This document shows positions 7,787 through 17,108 of a stretch of 64,000 bases of DNA, piece by piece. The translations under genes were made by a program, and so were the position numbers. The notes beneath the pieces were generated by a model that did not search any database, was not told the origin of the DNA, and saw nothing but the letters and a program-made list of their open reading frames with translations. The DNA comes from Pseudomonas yangonensis (GTDB lineage Bacteria; Pseudomonadota; Gammaproteobacteria; Pseudomonadales; Pseudomonadaceae). Location of the stretch: contig NZ_BLJU01000015.1 in assembly GCF_009932725.1 (NCBI RefSeq), positions 113,984-177,983 on the forward strand, given 5' to 3'. Numbering within the stretch: the first letter of the stretch is position 1; every line of letters starts with the position of its first letter.

Positions 7787-9241
7787 CTATGCCGGACGAT
7801 AAACGCGCACATTGGCATGCCCCTCGCTCAGCAGGTGATGGGCATGCAGGCGGCTCATGACGCCCTTGTCGCAATACAGCAGGTACTGGCGGTTCTCATC
7901 CAGTTCCTTGAATTTGTTGTTCAGCGCATAGAACGGCAGCGCCTGCACCTCGACGCCTGGCACGTCCAGCGGCTCGTCTTCGGCATCATCGGGATGGCGG
8001 ATGTCGATGACGATCTGCCCGGCCAGCGCCTCACGCACCTCCTCGACCTGCACGTCCTTGCCCAGCTCGTCGATCACGCGGTCGATGGGCAGTTGGGTGG
8101 CACGTTCCAGAGCACGATCGAGGATGGCCATGTCGAACTGCGCCTCCTCCTTCTCGACGCGGTAACCGCGCGCCTTGGTGGTCGGGTTGACCGAGATAAC
8201 GCCACAGTACTCGGGCATGTTCTTGGCGAACTCGGCGGTGCCGATCTGCGTGGCGGTGTCGATGATGTCCTGCTTGTGGCTGGCGATCAGCGGACGCATC
8301 ACCAGCATGTCGGTCGCCGAATCGATCACCGCCAGGTTGGTCAGGGTCTGGCTCGACACCTGGCTGATCGCCTCCCCGGTGACCAGCGCCTCGATCTGCA
8401 GCTTCTCGGCAACACGACTGGCGGCGCGCAGCATCATGCGCTTGAGGATGACGCCCATCTGGCTGTTGTCGACCTTGCCGAGAATCTCGCCGACCACTTC
8501 TTCGAACGGCACGCTGACGAACAGCACGCGCTGCGAGCGGCCGAACTTCTGCCAGATGTAGTGCGCCACTTCCATCACGCCCAATTCATGGGCACGCCCC
8601 CCCAGATTGAAGAAGCAGAAGTGGCTGACCAGACCGCGACGCATCATCTGATAGGCCGCGACGGTGGAGTCGAAACCGCCGCTCATCAGTACCAGAGTCT
8701 GCTCCAGCGAGCCCAGCGGGTAGCCGCCGAGGCCTTCGTGACGGTTGTGCACCACGAAGAGGCGCTGGTCACGAATTTCCATGCGCACTTCGACTTCCGG
8801 CTTCTTCAGGTCGATGCCGGCTGCACCGCACTCCTGGCGCAGGCGCGAACCGACATGACGCTCGACATCGATGGAGCTGAACACGTGCTTGCCGCCGCGC
8901 TTGCAGCGTACAGCGAAGATCTTGCCCGGCAGCTGGTCGGCGTAGTGGCGCTTGCAATGCTCGGTGATCTCGTCCAGATCGCCCAGCGGGTATTCGTTGA
9001 CTTCGAGGAACAGGCCGATGCCCGGTGTGTTGCGCAGGCGTTCGGTCATCTCGCTGAGCAGGCGCGGATCGTCCAGGTCGGTCTCGACCTCCAGGTTGTC
9101 CCAGACACCCGTGACCCGCAGCTCGGGGTCAAGGTCACGCAGCACGGAGCGAATGTTCTTCCCCAACTGGCGAATGAACTGCTTGCGCACCGGGCGACTC
9201 TTGATGGTGATTTCCGGGAAAACTTTGACGATCAGCTTCAT
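7787..9241 (-). CDS. thiI: tRNA 4-thiouridine synthetase / thiamine sulfurtransferase ThiI with rhodanese domain
   Basis: A 484-residue protein that makes 4-thiouridine at position 8 of tRNA and passes sulfur to ThiS for the thiamine thiazole. It has an N-terminal ferredoxin-like/THUMP region, an AANH pyrophosphatase domain with LVLMSGGFDSTVAAY, and a C-terminal rhodanese domain with YCDKGVMSRL, whose cysteine carries the persulfide. The ATG at 9241 (MKLIVKVFPEITIKS) was chosen because that is the conserved start. The frame is open further upstream but the extension is unconserved and AT-rich. The thiS and thiG genes lie at 35-36 kb. Confidence 0.96.
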   Translation of the reverse strand: MKLIVKVFPEITIKSRPVRKQFIRQLGKNIRSVLRDLDPELRVTGVWDNLEVETDLDDPRLLSEMTERLRNTPGIGLFLEVNEYPLGDLDEITEHCKRHYADQLPGKIFAVRCKRGGKHVFSSIDVERHVGSRLRQECGAAGIDLKKPEVEVRMEIRDQRLFVVHNRHEGLGGYPLGSLEQTLVLMSGGFDSTVAAYQMMRRGLVSHFCFFNLGGRAHELGVMEVAHYIWQKFGRSQRVLFVSVPFEEVVGEILGKVDNSQMGVILKRMMLRAASRVAEKLQIEALVTGEAISQVSSQTLTNLAVIDSATDMLVMRPLIASHKQDIIDTATQIGTAEFAKNMPEYCGVISVNPTTKARGYRVEKEEAQFDMAILDRALERATQLPIDRVIDELGKDVQVEEVREALAGQIVIDIRHPDDAEDEPLDVPGVEVQALPFYALNNKFKELDENRQYLLYCDKGVMSRLHAHHLLSEGHANVRVYRPA

Positions 9242-9338
9242 GAATAGGCCGCCCACCTGGGGGACGAAAAAACAGGGGCGCGGATTATAGCGGAAATTGT
9301 TCAAGCTTTGACCAAAAATACTGCAGCACCGAGACAGC

Positions 9339-9385
9339 GCACCAAAATAGGTCTTCACGAGAAATTGCAGCTCTAAAATGGTGCA
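9339..9385. promoter_or_regulatory. Probable NtrC binding half-sites upstream of glnA
   Basis: Two degenerate matches to the NtrC site GCACC-N5-GGTGC lie upstream of the sigma-54 promoter: GCACCAAAATAGGTC at 9340-9354 (good left half) and GCTCTAAAATGGTGC at 9370-9384 (perfect right half). Their distance of about 75-120 bp from the -24 element is normal for an NtrC enhancer. Confidence 0.55.
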
Positions 9386-9457
9386 AATATCTGCACGAGA
9401 TCAGCGTGCAGCCGGCGCAGTGCCTGAGTTTCGCGGTCTCTGCCCATTAAAGGGCAC

Positions 9458-9473
9458 TGGCATGCAATTTGCT
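9458..9473 (+). promoter_or_regulatory. Sigma-54 promoter of glnA
   Basis: TGGCATGCAATTTGCT matches the -24/-12 consensus TGGCAC-N5-TTGC with one mismatch. GG (9459-9460) and GC (9471-9472) have the required 10-nt spacing. The predicted transcript start is near 9484, leaving a leader of about 87 nt before glnA. Confidence 0.85.
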
Positions 9474-9570
9474 CCCTTGTGAGGCAGGTCGCCCTGAAGG
9501 ACTATCCCGCCGGGCTTCACCGCACATATCGGGGCTCCACGAAGCGAGCCTTTTCCATCTGGAGGACAAC

Positions 9571-10977
9571 ATGTCTAAGGCTGTTCAACTGATCAAAGAA
9601 CACGACGTGAAGTGGGTAGACCTGCGCTTCACCGACACCAAAGGCAAGCAGCACCACGTGACCATGCCGGCCCGTGACGCCCTGGACGAGGACTTCTTCG
9701 AGCACGGCAAGATGTTCGATGGCTCGTCCATCCATGGCTGGAAAGGCATCGAAGCCTCCGACATGATCCTGATGCCGGTCGACGAAACCTCCGTGCTGGA
9801 CCCGTTCACCGAAGAGCCGACCCTGATCATCGTTTGCGACATCATCGAGCCGAGCACCATGCAGGGCTACGATCGTGACCCGCGCTCCATCGCCAAGCGT
9901 GCCGAAGAGTTCCTGAAAACCACCGGCATCGGTGACACCGTATTCGTAGGCCCGGAGCCCGAGTTCTTCATCTTCGACGAAGTGAAGTTCAAGTCCGACA
10001 TCTCCGGCTCGATGTTCAAGATCTACTCCGAGCAAGGCTCCTGGATGACCGACCAGGACGTGGAAGGCGGCAACAAGGGCCACCGTCCGGCCGTCAAAGG
10101 CGGTTACTTCCCGGTTCCGCCGTGCGACCACGACCACGAAATCCGTACTGCCATGTGTAATGCCATGGAAGAAATGGGCCTGGTCGTCGAAGTGCACCAC
10201 CACGAAGTGGCCACTGCCGGCCAGAACGAAATCGGCGTGAAGTTCAACACCCTGGTTGCCAAGGCTGACGAAGTTCAGACCCTGAAGTACTGCGTGCACA
10301 ACGTGGCCGACGCCTACGGCAAGACCGCTACCTTCATGCCCAAGCCCCTGTACGGCGACAACGGTTCGGGCATGCATGTGCATATGTCGATTTCCAAGGA
10401 CGGCAAGAACACCTTCGCAGGCGAAGGCTATGCCGGTCTGTCCGAGACCGCTCTGTACTTCATCGGCGGCATCATCAAGCACGGTAAGGCCCTGAACGGC
10501 TTCACCAACCCGTCGACCAACTCCTACAAGCGTCTGGTTCCGGGCTTCGAAGCTCCGGTCATGCTGGCCTACTCGGCTCGCAACCGCAGCGCCTCGATCC
10601 GTATCCCGTACGTTTCCAGCCCGAAAGCCCGCCGTATCGAAGCGCGCTTCCCGGACCCGGCTGCCAACCCGTACCTGTGCTTCGCTGCACTGCTGATGGC
10701 CGGTCTGGACGGCATCCAGAACAAGATCCACCCGGGCGATGCCGCCGACAAGAACCTGTACGATCTGCCGCCGGAAGAAGGCAAGCTGATCCCGCAGGTG
10801 TGCGGCAGCCTGAAAGAAGCCCTGGAAGAGCTGGACAAGGGCCGCGCATTCCTGACCAAGGGCGGCGTGTTCTCCGACGACTTCATCGATGCCTACATCG
10901 AGCTGAAGAGCGAAGAAGAAATCAAGGTACGTACCTTCGTACACCCGCTGGAATACGACCTGTACTACAGCGTTTAA
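9571..10977 (+). CDS. glnA: Glutamine synthetase, type I
   Basis: A 468-residue type I glutamine synthetase that condenses ammonia and glutamate with ATP as a dodecamer. Visible are the D-F-MFDGSSIHGWKGI latch/substrate region, VGPEPEFFIFD metal ligands, NGSGMHVHMS, and the adenylylation loop KNLYDLPPEEG, whose tyrosine (near residue 398) is the GlnE target. The ATG at 9571 follows a GGAGG site. The frame is open upstream but only this start gives the conserved MSKAVQLIKEHDVKWVDLRF. A sigma-54 promoter lies upstream and ntrBC downstream. Confidence 0.98.
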   Translation: MSKAVQLIKEHDVKWVDLRFTDTKGKQHHVTMPARDALDEDFFEHGKMFDGSSIHGWKGIEASDMILMPVDETSVLDPFTEEPTLIIVCDIIEPSTMQGYDRDPRSIAKRAEEFLKTTGIGDTVFVGPEPEFFIFDEVKFKSDISGSMFKIYSEQGSWMTDQDVEGGNKGHRPAVKGGYFPVPPCDHDHEIRTAMCNAMEEMGLVVEVHHHEVATAGQNEIGVKFNTLVAKADEVQTLKYCVHNVADAYGKTATFMPKPLYGDNGSGMHVHMSISKDGKNTFAGEGYAGLSETALYFIGGIIKHGKALNGFTNPSTNSYKRLVPGFEAPVMLAYSARNRSASIRIPYVSSPKARRIEARFPDPAANPYLCFAALLMAGLDGIQNKIHPGDAADKNLYDLPPEEGKLIPQVCGSLKEALEELDKGRAFLTKGGVFSDDFIDAYIELKSEEEIKVRTFVHPLEYDLYYSV

Positions 10978-10985
10978 ACCAGATT

Positions 10986-11049
10986 CGCGCCGCCCTCGTG
11001 CGGCGCGCTTCAAGAGCCCTGCCCGGCCCTGCCTGGCGGGGCTTTTTTA
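10986..11049 (+). terminator. Terminator region after glnA
   Basis: A GC-rich hairpin (GCGCCGC/GCGGCGC, 10987-11008) is followed by a second stem (GCCCTGCC pairing with GGCGGGGC, ending at 11042) and a TTTTTT tract. The second is the likely intrinsic terminator. Confidence 0.75.
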
Positions 11050-11073
11050 TGGGCAGGCAACAACACCATGCCC

Positions 11074-11140
11074 TGTAGGAGCGAGCTCTGCTCGCGAAGC
11101 TCTTCAGGTCGCCAGGTTCGCGAGCAGAGCTCGCTCCGAC
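11074..11140. repeat. REP-type inverted repeat pair
   Basis: GGAGCGAGCTCTGCTCGCGAA (beginning near 11078) is repeated in perfect inverted orientation at 11117-11137, separated by about 20 bp. This is the form of Pseudomonas repetitive extragenic palindromes. It lies between glnA and the first DUF4124 gene. Confidence 0.8.
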
Positions 11141-11253
11141 GGCAGATCCGATTCCACTTTTTGTAGCCAAACGTCACAGCCATGGCGCCCTGCGCTTGCC
11201 AGGAACCGATAGCAGTGCAAGGCTTAGCGCATCACCCGAGGAGGGATCGGCCC

Positions 11254-11820
11254 ATGCGCCCATTACTCGCCTGCCTGTTGCTTGCCCTGGCCCTGCCGGC
11301 CAGTGCGCAGATTTACAAGTACACCGATGCCAACGGCAATACCGTCTTCACCAATCAGCCGCCGGACGGCACGGCTGCCGAGAGTGTCGAGTTGCCGCCA
11401 ACCAACACGGTGGAGATGCAGACGCCCAGCATGCCGCCGGCCGAAGACGATACTTCGGCGCAGAGCGAAGCGCCCTATGCCGAGCTGAGCCTGACCGGCA
11501 TCCCGGATGATGAGGCCATGCGCGCCAACAACGGCACCTTCATCGTTGGCGTGAACATTAAGCCGCGCCTGCAGCCCGGTCACCGTCTGCGCCTGATTCT
11601 CGATGGCGAGCCCTACGGCCAGGCCAGCAACGTTCCGAGCCTGCAACTGACCAATATCGACCGTGGCGAGCACGCACTGGCCGTGGCCGTGATGGCCGGC
11701 GACCGAATCGTCCAGCAGAGCGCCACCGAAACCTTTACCGTACAGCGCATCAGCCTGAACAGTCCGGCGCGCCAGACCCCACCACCGCCTCCACGCCCTA
11801 AGCCGAAGCCTGCCAATTGA
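11254..11820 (+). CDS. DUF4124 domain exported protein, first copy
   Basis: A 188-residue protein with a signal peptide (MRPLLACLLLALALPASAQ) directly followed by the DUF4124 signature IYKYTDANGNTVFTNQPP. The middle region resembles an immunoglobulin-like or bacterial cell-surface fold (LRLILDGEPYGQ, LTNIDRGEHALAV) and the C-terminus is proline-rich. The ATG at 11254 is preceded by GAGGAGGG; the frame also opens earlier without a good ribosome site. The function of DUF4124 proteins is unknown. It lies between glnA and ntrB as in other pseudomonads, and the next gene is a paralogue starting within a few bases. Confidence 0.85.
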   Translation: MRPLLACLLLALALPASAQIYKYTDANGNTVFTNQPPDGTAAESVELPPTNTVEMQTPSMPPAEDDTSAQSEAPYAELSLTGIPDDEAMRANNGTFIVGVNIKPRLQPGHRLRLILDGEPYGQASNVPSLQLTNIDRGEHALAVAVMAGDRIVQQSATETFTVQRISLNSPARQTPPPPPRPKPKPAN

Positions 11821-11822
11821 CT

Positions 11823-12437
11823 ATGCGATTTCCGCTCATCCTGCTTCTGCTCGCCGCACCGCTCGCTTTCGGTCAGGTCTACACCTACATCGACGCCGAC
11901 GGTAACCGCGTATTCACCGACAAGCCACGCAGCAGCAATGCCGAACGGGTGATGCTGGCGCCTGCCAACAGCGTGGAGCTGAGCCAGCCCAAGCCCACGG
12001 TGCGCATGGCCCCACCCGCGGTTACCAAGCCCACGGTGCACTACCAGGTGCTGCGCATTCTCGTGCCGGAGCCGGACGCCTCGATCCACAACGGCTCGGG
12101 GGATATGATCGTGACCCTCAACAGTGAGCCGGGCCTGCTGCCCGGCCACAGCTACCGTCTGCTGCTCGATGGCGAACCTCAGGGCGAAATCAGCCGCAGC
12201 CCGGTGTTTTCCCTGCGGCACGTCGACCGCGGCACGCACCAACTGGTGGCAGAGATCATCGACTCTGCCGGCCTCATCGTCGAGCGCACGCCGGCGCAGC
12301 CCTTTCACATGCACCGCATGAGCCTGGCGCAGAAGCGCAAGGTGAACCCGTGCAAGAAGGATGAATACGGTGTACGTCCCGAGTGCCCCCTGAAAGACAA
12401 GCCCAAGGAAGAGGTCAGCATCCTGCCCTTCTTCTGA
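11823..12437 (+). CDS. DUF4124 domain exported protein, second copy
   Basis: A 204-residue paralogue of the preceding protein, beginning 2 bp after its stop and probably cotranscribed. The signal peptide MRFPLILLLLAAPLAFG is followed by QVYTYIDADGNRVFTDKP (DUF4124), then a domain with LLPGHSYRLLLDGEPQGE and LRHVDRGTHQLVAEI, which parallels the first copy. The C-terminus is basic and carries two cysteines (NPCKKDEYGVRPECP). A TTG two codons earlier is open but ATG at 11823 gives a normal signal peptide. Function is unknown. Confidence 0.85.
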   Translation: MRFPLILLLLAAPLAFGQVYTYIDADGNRVFTDKPRSSNAERVMLAPANSVELSQPKPTVRMAPPAVTKPTVHYQVLRILVPEPDASIHNGSGDMIVTLNSEPGLLPGHSYRLLLDGEPQGEISRSPVFSLRHVDRGTHQLVAEIIDSAGLIVERTPAQPFHMHRMSLAQKRKVNPCKKDEYGVRPECPLKDKPKEEVSILPFF

Positions 12438-12445
12438 GCCAGCTC

Positions 12446-12460
12446 GCACCTTTATGGTGC
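12446..12460. promoter_or_regulatory. NtrC binding site upstream of ntrBC
   Basis: GCACCTTTATGGTGC is a perfect dyad, GCACC-N5-GGTGC, matching the NtrC consensus. It lies 9 bp after the second DUF4124 gene and about 240 bp before ntrB, which suggests autoregulation of ntrBC. Confidence 0.8.
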
Positions 12461-12648
12461 AATCATGCACACCACCTCCTAAGCTCTCCCTGTTTTGGGT
12501 CGCTTCCCCTGCCCAGCGGCGTCGCCTCGGCTGCGCCTGCCTGCGAACGCCCCAAAAGCAGCCGGGAGCGACGTCTGAGCCGGCTGGCGAGCGCCAAAGA
12601 CGGGCCGCCAGCAAGGGCGGGCAAAAAAAATGCGTCTTTTCGGGGCCT

Positions 12649-12664
12649 TGGTTTGCTTCTTGCA
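12649..12664 (+). promoter_or_regulatory. Possible sigma-54 promoter of ntrBC
   Basis: TGGTTTGCTTCTTGCA has GG (12650-12651) and GC (12662-12663) with exactly 10 nt between them and a perfect TTGCA -12 element. The -24 element (TGGTTT) is weak. It is 32 bp before the ntrB start and downstream of the NtrC dyad. Confidence 0.5.
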
Positions 12665-12695
12665 TTTTCCTGCCCATTGCCGGAACGCACTGCCT

Positions 12696-13780
12696 ATGAC
12701 CATCAACGACGCGCTGCACCGACTGCTACTCGACAACCTGACCACCGCCACCCTGCTGCTCGATAGCCAGCTGTGCCTTGAGTACATGAACCCGGCGGCG
12801 GAAATGCTCCTGGCCGTCAGTGGCCAGCGCAGCCATGGCCAGTTCATCAGCGACCTGTTCACCGAATCGCCCGAGGCGCTGTCGTCGCTGCGCCAGGCGG
12901 TGGAGCAGGCGCATCCGTTCAACAAGCGTGAAGCCGTGCTGACCTCGGTCACCGGCCAGACACTGACCGTGGACTATGCGGTGACGCCACTGTTCAGCAA
13001 GGGCGAGACCCTGCTGCTGCTGGAAGTGCACCCGCGCGACCGCCTGCTGCGCATCACCAAGGAAGAGGCGCAGCTGTCCAAGCAGGAAACCACCAAACTG
13101 CTGGTGCGCGGCCTGGCCCACGAGATCAAGAACCCGCTCGGCGGCATTCGTGGCGCGGCCCAGCTGCTGTCGCGCGAACTGCCCAACGAAGAGCTCAAGG
13201 ACTACACCAACGTCATCATCGAGGAGGCCGACCGCCTGCGTAACCTGGTCGACCGCATGCTCGGCTCGAACAAGCTGCCGTCGCTGGCGATGACCAACGT
13301 GCACGAAGTGCTCGAACGGGTCGCCAACCTGATCGAGGCGGAAGCCCAAGGCAGCATCACGTTGGTGCGCGACTATGACCCGAGCATCCCGGACCTGCTG
13401 ATCGACCGCGAGCAGATGATCCAGGCCGTGCTCAACATCGTGCGCAACGCCATGCAGGCCATCGCCGGGCAGAAGCACGACATGGGGCTGGGGCGCATCA
13501 GCCTGCGCACCCGCACCCTGCGCCAGTTCACCATCGGCCACACGCGCCACCGCCTGGTGGTCAAGGTGGAGATCATCGACAACGGCCCCGGCATTCCGCC
13601 GGAACTGCAGGAAACCATCTTCTATCCCATGGTCAGCGGGCGTGCCGACGGCACCGGCCTGGGCCTGGCCATCACCCAGAACATCATCAGTCAGCATCAG
13701 GGCCTGATCGAGTGCGAGAGCCACCCCGGCCACACCGTATTCTCGATCTTCCTGCCACTGGAACAAGGAGCGACCACGCC

Positions 13781-13784
<4 letters not shown>
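12696..13784 (+). CDS. ntrB: Nitrogen regulation sensor histidine kinase/phosphatase NtrB
   Basis: A 362-residue soluble PAS-histidine kinase that phosphorylates NtrC when nitrogen is limiting and dephosphorylates it with PII when nitrogen is sufficient. The PAS domain spans roughly residues 8-115. The H-box is VRGLAHEIKNPLGG with the phosphorylated His142. ATP-binding boxes are NIVRNAMQAI, DNGPGIP and GTGLGLAI. The ATG at 12696 gives the usual start MTINDALHRLLLDNL. The stop overlaps the ntrC start (ATGA), so the pair is translationally coupled. Confidence 0.96.
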
Positions 13785-15214
<1,430 letters not shown>

Positions 15215-15231
15215 TCCCGCCAGCAGCAACG

Positions 15232-15259
15232 AAAAGGGCATCCCGCGGGATGCCCTTTT
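15232..15259 (+). terminator. Intrinsic terminator of ntrBC
   Basis: AAAAGGGCATCCCG and CGGGATGCCCTTTT form a 14-bp near-perfect stem with no loop beyond the central bases, 17 bp after ntrC. Confidence 0.85.
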
Positions 15260-15264
15260 CATTC

Positions 15265-15325
15265 CCCGGATTGCAACCGGGCTACGACGCTTGTCTCCCC
15301 TCTCCCGCTTGCGGGAGAGGGGCAG
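15265..15325. repeat. Intergenic palindromic repeats
   Basis: A CCCGGATTGCAACCGGG-like half is followed by CCCTCTCCCGC and GCGGGAGAGGG in inverted order (15298-15322). Related sequences recur at 46.2, 47.4, 55.4 and 63.9 kb in this window. It may help end the convergent TM2 gene. Confidence 0.65.
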
Positions 15326-15350
15326 ATCGTGCAACTCACTTGCCTCTGAC

Positions 15351-15749
15351 TCAACCGCGCCGTGCGTTTTTGATCGAGATCTGCGTATTGAGCGTCCAGA
15401 AGTCGTAGAGCACGCCGATCAGGAACAGGCCGCCGGTCAGCAGGTAGATGATCCCGGTGATCCACTTGCCTTGGTACATGCGGTGCACGCCGAACACGCC
15501 GAGGAAGGTCAGCAGGATCCAGGCGACGTTGTAGTCGGTATCGCCGGCGGTGAAGCGCAGGTCCGCCTCGCGATCCATCGAGGGGATCAGAAACAGGTCG
15601 ATGATCCAGCCGACGAACAGCAGACCGAGGGTAAAAAACCAGATGGTGCCGGTGACCGGCTTGCCGTAATAGAAACGGTGCGAACCGAGAAAACCGAAGA
15701 TCCACAGCAGGTAGCCGATCAGCTTGCTATGGGTGTCCTGTCGTTGCAT
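15351..15749 (-). CDS. TM2 domain membrane protein
   Basis: A 132-residue integral membrane protein with two TM2-like units. The first (residues 9-58) has GYLLWIFGFLGSHRFYYGKPVTG and a following helix; the second (residues 76-122) has AWILLTFLGVFGVHRMYQGKW with another helix pair. The (G)xHRFY and (G)xHRMY motifs are the hallmark of TM2 proteins. The family function is not established. The start at 15749 follows AAGGAGCTCGCC, a good ribosome site. Upstream it is divergent from the radical SAM operon. Confidence 0.88.
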   Translation of the reverse strand: MQRQDTHSKLIGYLLWIFGFLGSHRFYYGKPVTGTIWFFTLGLLFVGWIIDLFLIPSMDREADLRFTAGDTDYNVAWILLTFLGVFGVHRMYQGKWITGIIYLLTGGLFLIGVLYDFWTLNTQISIKNARRG

Positions 15750-15863
15750 GGCGAGCTCCTTGTGCGAGATGCAGCTATGACGCTGCGCGTCTAGTGAAGG
15801 TTTCATCTGCGACGAGACGGTGCAACTCAACGAATGGCTTGATAGCTGTACGATGCCCATATA

Positions 15864-15879
15864 CTGTATAAAAAAACAG
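15864..15879 (+). promoter_or_regulatory. LexA box (SOS operator) of the radical SAM/DUF4130 operon
   Basis: CTGTATAAAAAAACAG is an exact CTGT-N8-ACAG LexA operator with flanking symmetry (TACTG...CAGTA). It ends 17 bp before the radical SAM start codon, a position where LexA would block transcription or initiation. Confidence 0.88.
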
Positions 15880-15896
15880 TATCGATATCGCCTGCC

Positions 15897-17108
15897 ATGC
15901 AACTGATCGAAAAACTCACCATCCTCGCCGACGCCGCCAAGTACGACGCCTCCTGCGCCAGCAGCGGCGCGCCCAAGCGCAGCTCCAAGGGCAAGGACGG
16001 CATCGGTTCGACCAACGGCATGGGCATCTGCCACAGCTACACCCCGGACGGGCGCTGCGTGGCGCTGCTGAAGATCCTGCTGACCAACTTCTGCCTGTAC
16101 GACTGCCAGTACTGCATCAACCGCCGCTCCAGCGACGTGCCGCGAGCGCGCTTCACCCCCGAGGAAGTGGTCACCCTGACCCTGGACTTCTACAAACGCA
16201 ACTGCATCAGCGGCCTGTTCCTCAGTTCCGGCATCATCCGCTCGGCCGACTACACCATGGAGCAGCTGATACGCGTCGCCAAGTTGCTGCGCCAGGAGCA
16301 CCAGTTCCGTGGCTACATTCATCTGAAGACCATCCCCGATGCCGCGCCGGAGTTGATCGCAGAAGCCGGCCTCTATGCCGACCGCCTCAGCGTCAATATC
16401 GAACTGCCCACCGAAACCAGCCTGGTGCGCCTGGCGCCGGAAAAGAACGTCGGCAGCATCCATCAGGCCATGCACAGCATTCATCTCGGTGAGCGCGAGG
16501 CCCAGGAAGAACGCCGCGCGCCGCGCTTCGCCCCGGCCGGGCAGAGCACGCAGATGATCGTCGGCGCCGATGCCACCGACGACAGCACCATCCTGCACAA
16601 CGCGCAGAGCCTGTATCAGGACTATCGCCTGCGCCGCGTCTACTACTCGGCGTTCAGCCCCATCCCGCAAAGCCCGAAAACCGTGCCCTTCGAGGCGCCG
16701 CCCCTGCTGCGTGAGCATCGCCTGTACCAGGCCGACTTCCTTATGCGCGGCTATGGCTTCAGCGCCACGGAGCTGCTGGCCGGCCCCGGCAACCTGGCGC
16801 TGGATATCGACCCCAAGCTGGCCTGGGCGCTGGCCAATCGCGAGCAGTTTCCGGTGGACCTGAACCGCGCCGACGAGTCGCTGATCGCCCGCGTGCCCGG
16901 TATCGGCGTGCTCAGTGCCAAGCGCCTGGGTGCGCTGCGGCGTGAACGGCGCATCCGCTATGAGGATCTGACCCGCCTGCGCTGCGTGCTGGAAAAGGCC
17001 AAGCCCTTCATCGTTACCCAGGACTACCGGCCGCCGCGGGCCGAACACGAATCCCTGGTGCTGCGCCAGCAGTTGCGCGACACCCCGGCGCAGATGGCGT
17101 TGTGGTGA
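15897..17108 (+). CDS. Putative DNA modification/repair radical SAM protein (rSAM-linked-UDG type)
   Basis: A 403-residue radical SAM protein with the [4Fe-4S] ligands C66, C70 and C73 (CLYDCQYC) and a core ending near residue 300. The C-terminal part has a helix-hairpin-helix segment (LIARVPGIGVLSAKRLGAL), a non-specific DNA-binding motif. This architecture matches the family annotated as putative DNA modification/repair radical SAM protein, normally paired with a DUF4130 protein, as here. It overlaps the next gene by one base. A perfect LexA box sits just before the start, so it should be induced by DNA damage. Substrate and reaction are unknown. I recall that the P. aeruginosa homologue PA0069 is in the LexA regulon, but I cannot confirm this here. 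Confidence 0.88.
   Translation: MQLIEKLTILADAAKYDASCASSGAPKRSSKGKDGIGSTNGMGICHSYTPDGRCVALLKILLTNFCLYDCQYCINRRSSDVPRARFTPEEVVTLTLDFYKRNCISGLFLSSGIIRSADYTMEQLIRVAKLLRQEHQFRGYIHLKTIPDAAPELIAEAGLYADRLSVNIELPTETSLVRLAPEKNVGSIHQAMHSIHLGEREAQEERRAPRFAPAGQSTQMIVGADATDDSTILHNAQSLYQDYRLRRVYYSAFSPIPQSPKTVPFEAPPLLREHRLYQADFLMRGYGFSATELLAGPGNLALDIDPKLAWALANREQFPVDLNRADESLIARVPGIGVLSAKRLGALRRERRIRYEDLTRLRCVLEKAKPFIVTQDYRPPRAEHESLVLRQQLRDTPAQMALW

Noticed and set aside
9242..9358. Longer ThiI starting upstream at 9358
   Set aside because: The extra 39 residues are unlike ThiI proteins and overlap AT-rich promoter sequence; the conserved start is MKLIVKVFPEITI.
15215..15350. Nitrogen-regulated small RNA NrsZ, expected downstream of ntrC in P. 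aeruginosa
   Set aside because: The gap is only 136 bp, is interrupted by the ntrC terminator and shows no repeated NrsZ-like structure or sigma-54 promoter.
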